A DNA stretch of 15,636 nucleotides, from NCBI GenBank assembly GCA_002352665.1, contig DEIV01000139.1:1-15636 (forward strand). The letters run 5' to 3'. The notes beneath the pieces are model-generated. The model did no database searches. It was not told where the DNA came from and worked only from the letters and a program-made list of their open reading frames with translations. Position 1 is the stretch's first letter; every line of letters starts with the position of its first letter. A program made the position numbers and the translations under genes. This stretch comes from Flavobacteriaceae bacterium UBA2765 (GTDB lineage: Bacteria > Bacteroidota > Bacteroidia > Flavobacteriales > Flavobacteriaceae). This document shows, piece after piece, positions 8,928 to 14,838 of the stretch.

Positions 8928-10136
8928 CTAATCTATAATAATTTCTTTAAATTGATCAATGGTTCTCAACACTAACACTTTATAATTGCAATCTCTTATG
9001 ACCAATTGATATGTTCTTTGAGGATTTAGATATATCTTCATTTCTTTTGATTCAATTAAAAATTGTTCATAGGGAATTGCTCTATCATTAAAATTTTCAT
9101 ATTCAGTTTTTACATAAAATTGGATGAGATGATTCTTATTTACCATTTTTTCATCTAATTTAACATTCACAAGAGCTTTACCCAATTCAAGATGTAAATA
9201 ATCAACATTATTAGGATAGACCAATGTTAAGTCATACCTGTTTTTAAATTCATGTAATATATATGGTTCATTGCTTTTATAGGGAATAGAAACTTTGTCA
9301 ACCCTTGCATCACTTGACATTTCAGTTTGGTCTATTGTAAAAGGGTCAATTCCCAATTGCTCTTTTAAGCGAGTTGCCATATAGCTGATTTCGTCATGAT
9401 GTGAAGATACTGGTACTTCTGAAATATGAGAAAACCCAGCTAGTACCAATATTTTTGTGTTTTCTGAATTGATTATTTTTGCTAAATTGTTGGCTTGTGC
9501 CATTTCTCTACTCTCGATGGTTCCTGGTGGTGAGCTTTGATCTTCATAGGGTAAAACTTCAAAACCTAACTCCAGTGCTATTCTTATTAAATTTGCAAAA
9601 TATGGTTCTACCGTATAAGTTCCTGAAGTGCTGATCGGAAATTTTCTAGAATTTAGCTCATTGTCTTCCCATTTTAAAGCTTCTAATGCCAGAATGCCAT
9701 AACCTTGTTTTTTCAAATCAGATAAAAATGTTGAAACATAAAGCCTATGATAAGGTCTATTATGTTGTTCGTTGAACATAAGAATTTTTTTAGACCTTGA
9801 GATGTCTGTTATTTTCATTTTTGCCGTTTCAAATATGACTAAAGAGTCTAGTACTCTTTTTTTAGATAAAAGAAGGATATCAAAATCGCCTTTATGGATA
9901 AAAGAATAGTATTGATATTTGATTTGATTCACCATATCTATTCTTGAATTTTTTTTATCAAATATCAGGTAAGGTTGCAAATAATTTAAAGAACCATCTT
10001 CTGCTTTGAATGAGTTATAAACCTTATCTAAAATGTCAGTATTTTGAGAAAAGGTCTCAATTTGGATGGTTAAAATTAAAGACATTAAGATTATTAATTT
10101 TCTATTACCAATTGAGTTTTTCTGGGTCATAGTCAC
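8928..10136 (-). CDS. Exported EreA/ChaN-like protein of the RiPP cluster, possible hydrolase
   Basis: A 402-residue protein with a signal peptide (about 12-31, basic NRK, hydrophobic core LIILMSLILTIQI, cleavage near FSQ), so it acts in the periplasm or outside. The middle (about 115-245) has the pattern I associate with the EreA/ChaN/TraB-like fold: a conserved Glu-His pair in NEQH (122-125), GILALEAL (147-154), TYTVEPYFANLIRIALELGF (173-192), YED (197-199), REMAQANNLAKII (210-222) and ILVLAGFSH (229-237). In erythromycin esterases the analogous Glu and His residues are catalytic. The carboxy half (about 285-402) is beta-rich and unassigned. It sits between gwsS and the exporter, 35 bases after one and 3 before the other, so it belongs to the operon. 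Possible roles are trimming or ester hydrolysis of the product, or self-protection. The fold assignment is from motifs only, and the function is inferred. Confidence 0.6.
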   Translation of the reverse strand: MTMTQKNSIGNRKLIILMSLILTIQIETFSQNTDILDKVYNSFKAEDGSLNYLQPYLIFDKKNSRIDMVNQIKYQYYSFIHKGDFDILLLSKKRVLDSLVIFETAKMKITDISRSKKILMFNEQHNRPYHRLYVSTFLSDLKKQGYGILALEALKWEDNELNSRKFPISTSGTYTVEPYFANLIRIALELGFEVLPYEDQSSPPGTIESREMAQANNLAKIINSENTKILVLAGFSHISEVPVSSHHDEISYMATRLKEQLGIDPFTIDQTEMSSDARVDKVSIPYKSNEPYILHEFKNRYDLTLVYPNNVDYLHLELGKALVNVKLDEKMVNKNHLIQFYVKTEYENFNDRAIPYEQFLIESKEMKIYLNPQRTYQLVIRDCNYKVLVLRTIDQFKEIIID

Positions 10137-10171
10137 AATTTTTAGAATCGGCCTGTTTGAAGAACGGAAAT

Positions 10172-11251
10172 TTAAACATCTTTTTTAACTAATTCTAACA
10201 TTCCATAATGTTCAATTGTTTTTTGTTTTAAGGGGTTAGTACTCCATTCTTCCCATTTATTAGTATAAGGACTGTAGCCACATTTTAGAGGCTTAGAATA
10301 GATGTTTTCTGGTTTTTCTATATAAGCTCTGCAATCTGTACAAACGTATCTAAATTCACAATCTTTGCAAATCTCTATTTCGTCTTTAGTAATATTCCAA
10401 TATTTTTTAAAATCTTTATGATTCATGGCTTCTTCTAAAGTAGTACCTTTTATATTACCAAAATTTTGTGGGATACTAGGACAGTTTTTAATGTCACCAT
10501 TTACATCTATAGATATTTTACGATTAAGACAGGAATTGTAGTACTTAGACTCTGTAAAGTTTTTTATATTAACGGCAAAATATCTAATTGATATTACACC
10601 GCAATTATTTTTAGAATTAATTTTTTTATCCGTAGTAATTATATTTCTTTCGGGAAATGGGTTTATCTGTTCATGTTTCTCACTACTATGTAAAATGACA
10701 TTATGTGCTCTAGTATAATTTTTCATTAAGTTAACCCAAAATTTAACTGATTCGTACTTACTATCACATATAATATTTACTGAATATATTATTGATCTAA
10801 TTTTTTTTAACAGTTGAAGAACATTTTCTGTAACACTTTTTGGGGAAATGTTGAATAGTCTAAGTTCTATGTGTTTACAGTTTAAATCGTCTAATTGGCA
10901 TATAACCTCTTTTATATTATAGCTTGATTCTTTATCAAAATCAATTATAGCATTTGTTATTTGGAAAGGCGTATGCCAATCCAGATTTAGCTTTGGGAAA
11001 TTCTCTGGAGTGTCAGTAAAAAAAATTAATTCATTTTCTAGCAAGAATTCAATATACTCATCAATAGTACTATTAAATTTATTATCATAAAGCTTTTTTA
11101 TTTGATTAGTTGAATGAGATTGATAATTAGATAAGATATTATATAAAGAATTTGGAATCAACTTCACCTGATTCCTTTGAGTATCACAAATAACAGACCT
11201 ATTATACCCTTTGACTGGAATGCAATTCGAAAACAATTTAATCTTACTCAT
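10172..11251 (-). CDS. gwsS: SPASM-domain peptide maturase, grasp-with-spasm system (GwsS)
   Basis: A 359-residue cytoplasmic protein with a carboxy-terminal SPASM domain, numbered here from ATG at 11251. The cysteine layout is SCLNRKISIDVNGDIKNCPS (C241, C257), then C295-x2-C298-x5-C304-x2-C307 (ICKDCEFRYVCTDC) and C324, enough for auxiliary iron-sulphur clusters. The FGNIKGTTLEEA stretch is typical of SPASM proteins. No CxxxCxxC motif appears in the preceding barrel-like half (about 95-235), so the radical-SAM cluster site is missing. From memory this matches the NCBI family 'SPASM domain peptide maturase, grasp-with-spasm', whose members share that lack. It lies one short gene after the ATP-grasp ligase and is its expected partner. 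I chose ATG at 11251 over GTG at 11254. It overlaps the stop of the 54-codon gene by eight bases, suggesting coupling. The exact chemistry is unknown. Confidence 0.87.
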   Translation of the reverse strand: MSKIKLFSNCIPVKGYNRSVICDTQRNQVKLIPNSLYNILSNYQSHSTNQIKKLYDNKFNSTIDEYIEFLLENELIFFTDTPENFPKLNLDWHTPFQITNAIIDFDKESSYNIKEVICQLDDLNCKHIELRLFNISPKSVTENVLQLLKKIRSIIYSVNIICDSKYESVKFWVNLMKNYTRAHNVILHSSEKHEQINPFPERNIITTDKKINSKNNCGVISIRYFAVNIKNFTESKYYNSCLNRKISIDVNGDIKNCPSIPQNFGNIKGTTLEEAMNHKDFKKYWNITKDEIEICKDCEFRYVCTDCRAYIEKPENIYSKPLKCGYSPYTNKWEEWSTNPLKQKTIEHYGMLELVKKDV

Positions 11252-11408
11252 CACCTAAAATTTTTGAAATTGGTTTGTAAAATCCGTATGGAATTACTTT
11301 ACAGGTTTGTAATTTTTCAACTTTAATAAAGCGTTCACTTTTCTGATCGGCAACCTTTGTTTTGATAACTGCCTTTAGAATAGTTACAGGTAATATTTCT
11401 TTTTTCAT
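11244..11408 (-). CDS. Small 54-residue protein between gwsG and gwsS, function unknown
   Basis: A 54-codon frame starts with ATG at 11408, 15 bases after gwsG, and ends with TAA at 11246-11244 inside the start of gwsS (ATGAGTAA overlap). The spacing and the overlap are what real operon genes show. The peptide begins MKKEILPVTILKAVIKTKV, is basic and mixed polar/hydrophobic with one cysteine (C36, LQTCKVIPYGF), and ends KPISKILGDE. It has no GG site and no acidic core, so it is not a precursor of the kind found upstream. It has no signal peptide or membrane helix. It could be a leader-binding or scaffold protein for the GwsG-GwsS pair, though it is shorter than a usual PqqD-like recognition domain. 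I do not recognise a family. Confidence 0.65.
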   Translation of the reverse strand: MKKEILPVTILKAVIKTKVADQKSERFIKVEKLQTCKVIPYGFYKPISKILGDE

Positions 11409-11423
11409 AATTTTAGGAATTGA

Positions 11424-12353
11424 TTAGTGAAAAAAATCAGAAATATCTCTTTCAATGTAATAATTACAGCTTTTTGAGAGCCAATCTAATTGGCCTTGAG
11501 GATTAACTTCTAAAAAAACATATTCTTTATCAATTGAATATATCATATCTATTGAACCGGTATTTAATTCCATTTTTTTTGTAAAATCCAAAAGTTTTTG
11601 TTCTATTATTTTCGGTAATTTAACTGGGACACATCTGTTAGGTAATTCTAAGTCATAATTCCTAAAATCTATTTTTGTTTTTTCATTTGATTGAGAAAAA
11701 ATAGCCATAGGATATAACTTTTCTTCGAAAAAGAATATTCTTAATTCATGTTCTTTTTCTATGTATTCTTGAATAAGTATTAGATTAAAAATATTATTTA
11801 AGTTTTTTAATACTTGATTATCAATTAAAATAGTACCTGAAGAATTAAAAGTCTCATCTTTTACGCTGAAATTAACAGGGTACCTTATATCCTTGCTTAC
11901 CACTTTTTCATATTTATTAATAAACTCAAGCAATTGCTTCTTAGAAGAAGTTACCAAAGTATTCGGAATTTTTAAACCAGATGATTTTGCAAAATTTAGT
12001 TGTGTTAATTTATAATTTTCTGTTTCTTTAAGAAAAGATCCTACATACTTTATTGAATGTTTTAAGTCTAGTTCAATTGACTTTATGACACTATCGGATT
12101 CTTTTTTTAAATATTCATTTAATGAATGTTCTCGATTTATAGGAATAGTAGTACTAAGTTTTCCACGTCTATGCCAAATTTTTTCAGGAATGCTGTTTTC
12201 TACAACAAAGATATTTCCTGAATTAGAAATTGCGTAACTAATGCTATTAGGAACTTCGTTATTCAATCTTCTGATTTTTGTTTTTTTTGAAATAAGCCAT
12301 TCCATAACTAAATCAGATGTTATATCGTTTGATTCTGTAATAATAATATTCAA
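11424..12353 (-). CDS. gwsG: ATP-grasp peptide maturase, grasp-with-spasm system (GwsG)
   Basis: A 309-residue ATP-grasp ligase related to the microviridin enzymes MvdC/MvdD. Family members activate Asp or Glu side chains of a precursor core as acyl phosphates and join them to Ser/Thr hydroxyl or Lys amino groups, giving macrocyclic esters or amides. Visible are an amino-terminal domain with IWHRRGK (59-65), as in related graspetide ligases, and an ATP-grasp lid (about 150-180). The ATP-binding QEYIEKEHELRIFFF follows (195-209), then DFRNYD (229-234). The metal/phosphate motif is TGSIDMIY (265-272) plus YVFLEVNPQGQLDWL (278-292), where D269, E282 and N284 would bind magnesium. It is followed by the 54-codon gene and gwsS, and preceded, after 210 bases, by two precursor genes. 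From memory it fits the NCBI 'ATP-GRASP peptide maturase, grasp-with-spasm' family. Confidence 0.9.
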   Translation of the reverse strand: MNIIITESNDITSDLVMEWLISKKTKIRRLNNEVPNSISYAISNSGNIFVVENSIPEKIWHRRGKLSTTIPINREHSLNEYLKKESDSVIKSIELDLKHSIKYVGSFLKETENYKLTQLNFAKSSGLKIPNTLVTSSKKQLLEFINKYEKVVSKDIRYPVNFSVKDETFNSSGTILIDNQVLKNLNNIFNLILIQEYIEKEHELRIFFFEEKLYPMAIFSQSNEKTKIDFRNYDLELPNRCVPVKLPKIIEQKLLDFTKKMELNTGSIDMIYSIDKEYVFLEVNPQGQLDWLSKSCNYYIERDISDFFH

Positions 12354-12378
12354 ATGAGTATTCGATTTAATTAATAAT

Positions 12379-12402
12379 AAAATTCAATTTGAATTGAATT
12401 TT
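12379..12402. repeat. Near-perfect AT-rich palindrome in the precursor-gwsG spacer
   Basis: AAAATTCAATT (12379-12389), TG, AATTGAATTTT (12392-12402): 11-base arms with a two-base centre. On the minus strand it is followed by TTATTATTAATT. It could act as a partial terminator that keeps precursor mRNA in excess over gwsG, or as an operator for gwsG. A second, weaker stem lies just after the precursor stop: AAATTCCC against GGGGA-G-TTT on the minus strand, within 12500-12532. Nothing else was seen in the 210-base spacer. Confidence 0.4.
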
Positions 12403-12563
12403 TTCTTTTATTCACTTTGTAATCAATAAAAGCGTCAAAAAGATATCTTATTCTGTACAATAGTTGGTAAAGGATAAATAAGCTCTAAGAATCTTAAACT
12501 CCCCACAATTAGATAACGTAGGGAATTTAAAATTCTATAATATTTTAATAAAGAAGCTAGTAT

Positions 12564-12743
12564 TTAGAAATAAGGATGATAACTAATTGTTTCCCCTGGG
12601 TCTAGTTTGTAATCACCATTTTCGTCAGCCCAAGTGTCAGCAATTGTTTCGCTGTATTGAGTGTAACGAAAAACACGATTTTGTCCCCCAAATACTTCAT
12701 AAGTATTCAATTCTAATTGTTTAAATTTTTTCAATGTTTCCAT
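12564..12743 (-). CDS. RiPP precursor peptide B, double-glycine leader, EF-hand-like core
   Basis: A 59-residue peptide. The leader METLKKFKQLELNTYEVFGG (1-20) has the amphipathic F..L..L pattern and the GG cleavage site used by C39 exporters. The 39-residue core starts QNRVFRYTQYSETIADTW and contains DENGDYKLDPGE (40-51). This puts acidic or Asn residues at loop positions 1, 3, 5, 9 and 12 and Leu at position 8, as in an EF-hand. Tyr replaces the usual Gly at position 6. The tail is TISYHPYF. Thr/Ser (T28, S31, T33, T37, T52, S54) and Asp/Glu are candidate partners for GwsG crosslinks. It starts 27 bases after precursor A and precedes gwsG. It lacks a Shine-Dalgarno sequence but has an A-rich leader. 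This is a CDS inferred from context and sequence; the length is usual for the family. Confidence 0.85.
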   Translation of the reverse strand: METLKKFKQLELNTYEVFGGQNRVFRYTQYSETIADTWADENGDYKLDPGETISYHPYF

Positions 12744-12770
12744 GTTGTTTGATTGTTTTAATTTGATTTA

Positions 12771-12950
12771 TTAGCATTCAACTATCGTCAAATGTTCTCC
12801 AATATCAATTTTACCATTATTATTAGTATCATGATGCACATCACAGGTATTTGCAATAGTAGTTTTTCTGTCCGCCATCATGATGCCTCCATAAATTGAG
12901 GACAGATCTGTTTCAAAGTTTTGAAATTTTTTTAAATCTAATTTTTCCAT
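12771..12950 (-). CDS. RiPP precursor peptide A, double-glycine leader, perfect EF-hand-like loop in core
   Basis: A 59-residue peptide and the first gene of the cluster. The leader MEKLDLKKFQNF, then ETDLSSIYGG (1-22) ends in the GG site. The core starts IMMADRKTTIANTCDVHH and contains DTNNNGKIDIGE (41-52): D1, N3, N5, G6, I8, D9 and E12, a full match to the calcium-binding EF-hand loop pattern. It ends HLTIVEC, with cysteines at 36 and 59 that could form a disulphide. It shares TIAxT, the loop and GE with precursor B, with three extra residues between TIAxT and the loop, so the two are diverged paralogues. It has no Shine-Dalgarno sequence. The export pathway is implied by the downstream C39 transporter. 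Confidence 0.87.
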   Translation of the reverse strand: MEKLDLKKFQNFETDLSSIYGGIMMADRKTTIANTCDVHHDTNNNGKIDIGEHLTIVEC

Positions 12951-13158
12951 ATTATTAATAAAATTCTATTTTACCTACTCTATTGGCTTTTCGGTTTCCG
13001 CCCATTTATTACACCAAAAACATTTTGATATGTTATTTCTTAGTATTTATGTTCTTCTTAGTTTAATTTAAATGGGCCACGATGGTTAAGCCATAAGAGA
13101 GGTTATACTATATTATGTAGAAAAAAGTCATAATCAATTATCGCTATTAATAAAGGTG
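12951..13158 (-). other. Upstream region of the precursor genes
   Basis: These 208 bases must hold the promoter of the RiPP operon unless transcription reads through from the gene upstream. The best box is TGTTTTTG (minus strand, 13023-13016), one mismatch from TAnnTTTG, without a clear TTG box at the right distance. A 16-codon frame (13005-12955) ends just before the precursor start and has nothing else to support it. No terminator was found after the 300-residue gene. Confidence 0.3.
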
Positions 13159-14061
13159 TTATTTGTTACTTCTCTCTTTTTTTTCGATAATTTGTATAGT
13201 TCCATAATTCCCGTTTTTCATCATTTCCTTGAATTGTTCAAAGGGAGACCAAAAACTACGACTAATTTTACCCTCTTCAATTTCTTTGTTTATTAGAGGT
13301 TGAAAATAATTCCAAACGTAATTATCTTCACCATAATTCCCTCGTTGATGCCAAAGAATTAACCAAGCTCTTCCTTGCCAACCATGTTCTTTAGTAATCT
13401 GAATTAATCTTTCAACGTTTAAAGAATCAACTTTTTTCATAAGCTCATTCTTCAATTCTCGGTATTTCTTATTTGGCTTTGGAAAGAGTAATTTTTGAAA
13501 TTTTTTGGCGGCAACAGTATCATTGTTATTTTTAGCCTCTTGTAAATCGCTCATAGTTTTTTCTATATCTTCTTCCGTTCGCTCACCTATATAATCATCT
13601 ATTTTTCTTACGAACTGATCTCTATTTATCAGTTCCTCTATTTCCAAATAGATATCAATATCCTCAATTGAAAAAAAATATTGCTTTCTTAAAGAGTTGT
13701 AGTCTGAAATAATAGCTTTGAAAAATTCTTTTTCTTGAATATTCTCAAAACCCTTATATTTTTTGAGATACTCTATCTGAGCACCACCTTGAGAAATTCC
13801 TTTTCTAATCCATTCATTTGCAAGAGTTGTGTTTTCAAAATGTAGAGCACATTCAGCTAAGTTGAAAAAAGGTGTACTAGAATTCGGTGTCAATATTTGT
13901 AATGCTTCATGATATTTCACAATAGCTTGTCCAAAATCTTCAATACCACGATAATGATTTGCTTCAGAAATAAGTTCTTCATATTTATCGTATTTTGTTT
14001 GTCCAATACAAATTGACGATGTGATTAAAAAAAGTAAGAATGTTTTTTTTATAATATTCAT
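13159..14061 (-). CDS. Exported TPR protein with a DUF6624-like carboxy domain
   Basis: A 300-residue protein with a signal peptide (1-20, KKTFLLFLITSSICIG) and no lipobox, so it is periplasmic or secreted. Residues about 25-95 form TPR-like helix pairs (YRGIEDFGQAIVKYHEALQI, then PFFNLAECALHFENTTLANE). The carboxy part has a pattern I recall from DUF6624: NRDQFVRK (146-153), ITKEHGWQGRAWLILWHQRG (222-241), an EEGKISRSFWSPFEQ stretch (262-276) and NGNYGT (283-288). The usual members have a His-containing LIxQH motif, and here it reads LILWHQ. The biochemical role of that domain is not known to me. It lies on the same strand 208 bases before the precursors and could be an accessory or immunity factor of the cluster. 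That is inference from position only. Confidence 0.6.
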   Translation of the reverse strand: MNIIKKTFLLFLITSSICIGQTKYDKYEELISEANHYRGIEDFGQAIVKYHEALQILTPNSSTPFFNLAECALHFENTTLANEWIRKGISQGGAQIEYLKKYKGFENIQEKEFFKAIISDYNSLRKQYFFSIEDIDIYLEIEELINRDQFVRKIDDYIGERTEEDIEKTMSDLQEAKNNNDTVAAKKFQKLLFPKPNKKYRELKNELMKKVDSLNVERLIQITKEHGWQGRAWLILWHQRGNYGEDNYVWNYFQPLINKEIEEGKISRSFWSPFEQFKEMMKNGNYGTIQIIEKKERSNK

Positions 14062-14104
14062 AGGAACTTTGTGTTAATAATAACTTTCTGCCAAGTTAAA
14101 TCTA

Positions 14105-14158
14105 TTAACTTTGTGCAAGTTCTTTTTCAAGTTTTGAAAATTCTTTAATTTTTTTCAT
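14105..14158 (-). pseudogene. Leader-peptide stub resembling a third RiPP precursor
   Basis: ATG at 14158 opens a 17-codon frame reading MKKIKEFSKLEKELAQS before TAA. The spacing of Lys, Phe and Leu resembles the leaders of precursors A and B and of double-glycine leaders in general, but there is no GG and no core. The stop lies in a 7-base inverted repeat. It may be the remains of a precursor gene lost by deletion, or a short leader peptide for the 300-residue gene 43 bases downstream. Confidence 0.35.
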
Positions 14159-14206
14159 TATTATTAATTTACCTTCTCATTTTATAGAAATGTAGAGCTA
14201 TATCTT

Positions 14207-14373
14207 TTATATTTGTAAATTTATAATCTGTTTGATATATGTCTCAATCGAATCTAACTCTATTTTTAATTTTTTTTTGAGATATTCAGGAATGGATTTC
14301 CTTTTTTTAAAAAAGGAAATTCCTGATCCTTATTATACATTTCTTTTATAAGAATTCCTGTTAATTTCGGCAT
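14207..14373 (-). pseudogene. Broken or frameshifted small gene, about 55 codons
   Basis: A frame from ATG at 14373 reads MPKLTGILIKEMYNKDQEFP, then FLKK, and stops soon after at 14266. A second frame, one base back, continues with KSIPEYLKKKLKIELDSIET and ends INLQI at 14207. They join at a run of seven A (complement of 14302-14308) whose phase, TTA-AAA-AAA, fits a slippery A-AAA-AAA site for -1 frameshifting. A plain indel in a homopolymer is equally possible. The joined product is charged and helical and I do not recognise it. Confidence 0.3.
14286..14326. repeat. Nested inverted repeat
   Basis: Outer arms are TCAGGAA (14286-14292) and TTCCTGA (14320-14326). Inner arms are TTTCC with a T7 run (14297-14308) and an A6 run with GGAAA (14309-14319), leaving a four-base bulge TGGA on one side. 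The stem is long and stable for this AT-rich region. There is no U tract right after it on either strand, so a simple terminator is unlikely. It overlaps the frameshift site described for the small broken gene. Confidence 0.55.
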
Positions 14374-14574
14374 ATGTAGAATTTACCCTTTATGAAAAAA
14401 ATTCTAGAATCAAAATACCAATAATTATGTAGCGATTCACTTCAATTTAAAGCTTTTTTGTTTTCCATAAAATAAGATATAGTAAATAGTTCTACTTACG
14501 TTAAATGAAAATTTAATTTTTTAAATAACAAATCTGTAGTAAAGATATCTTTTGCATTTAACACCTCTTAGGTT

Positions 14575-14611
14575 TTTTACGTAAAATAAGTAAGGAAAAT
14601 CCTTACTTATT
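14575..14611. repeat. Two overlapping palindromes, one sharing a motif with the response-regulator promoter
   Basis: TTTTACGTAAAA (14575-14586) is a perfect 12-base palindrome. It overlaps AATAAGTAAGG (14585-14595), loop AAAAT, CCTTACTTATT (14601-14611), a perfect 11-pair stem. The centre GTAAGGAAAATCCTTAC (14590-14606) matches 14 of 17 bases of GTAAGGAAAACGCCTAC in the promoter of the response regulator. These are good candidates for a shared protein-binding site. Confidence 0.5.
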
Positions 14612-14838
14612 GAGCAAATTACAGAAAAAAAGATACTTTAGATAATGCGATTCATGTGCTAACACATCAATCTCTGAAAATTTATATGATATTCAATATG
14701 GTGAATAAACACCTAATGTTAATTAACCAGTTAGTTTTTGGATCTAAATTGCACATCGGAAAAAGTGTAAGTGACAGGCAAGTTTATGGCAAAAAAGCAC
14801 AGAGATTTATTTCAAGATAAAAATGTGTACTTGTTATA

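Larger units (their letters stand above)
14062..14838. other. 777-base region without an intact gene, rich in gene remnants and inverted repeats
   Basis: From left to right it holds a 17-codon leader-like stub (14105-14158) with a 7-base inverted repeat (AAGTTAA/TTAACTT, 14093-14111), a frameshifted small frame (14207-14373) with a nested inverted repeat, and two overlapping palindromes (14575-14611). It also has ATGTG-CTAA-CACAT (about 14654-14667), GTTAATTAAC (14718-14727) and a plus-strand frame open for 68 codons (14614-14820). That frame has an internal ATG at 14686 and no recognisable product. The promoter of the 300-residue gene should lie at the left end, but I found no good match to TAnnTTTG with a second box. 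No mobile-element ends were seen. Confidence 0.6.

Noticed and set aside
10172..11251. Classical radical-SAM sactipeptide or streptide maturase
   Set aside because: No CxxxCxxC motif could be found in any part of the protein.
11424..12950. Microviridin-type cluster
   Set aside because: The ligase is related to microviridin ligases, but the precursors lack the Thr-x-Lys-x-Pro-Ser-Asp core, there is one ATP-grasp enzyme instead of two, and a SPASM maturase is present.
12955..13005. 16-codon minus-strand frame ending five bases before precursor A
   Set aside because: Short, with no conserved pattern and no ribosome-binding evidence. Chance is likely.
14292..14351. 19-codon plus-strand frame starting inside the nested inverted repeat
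   Set aside because: Its composition follows from the homopolymer runs and nothing else supports it.
14062..14838. CRISPR array or insertion-sequence ends
   Set aside because: The repeats are single palindromes of different sequence, without regular spacing, and no transposase or target duplication is visible.
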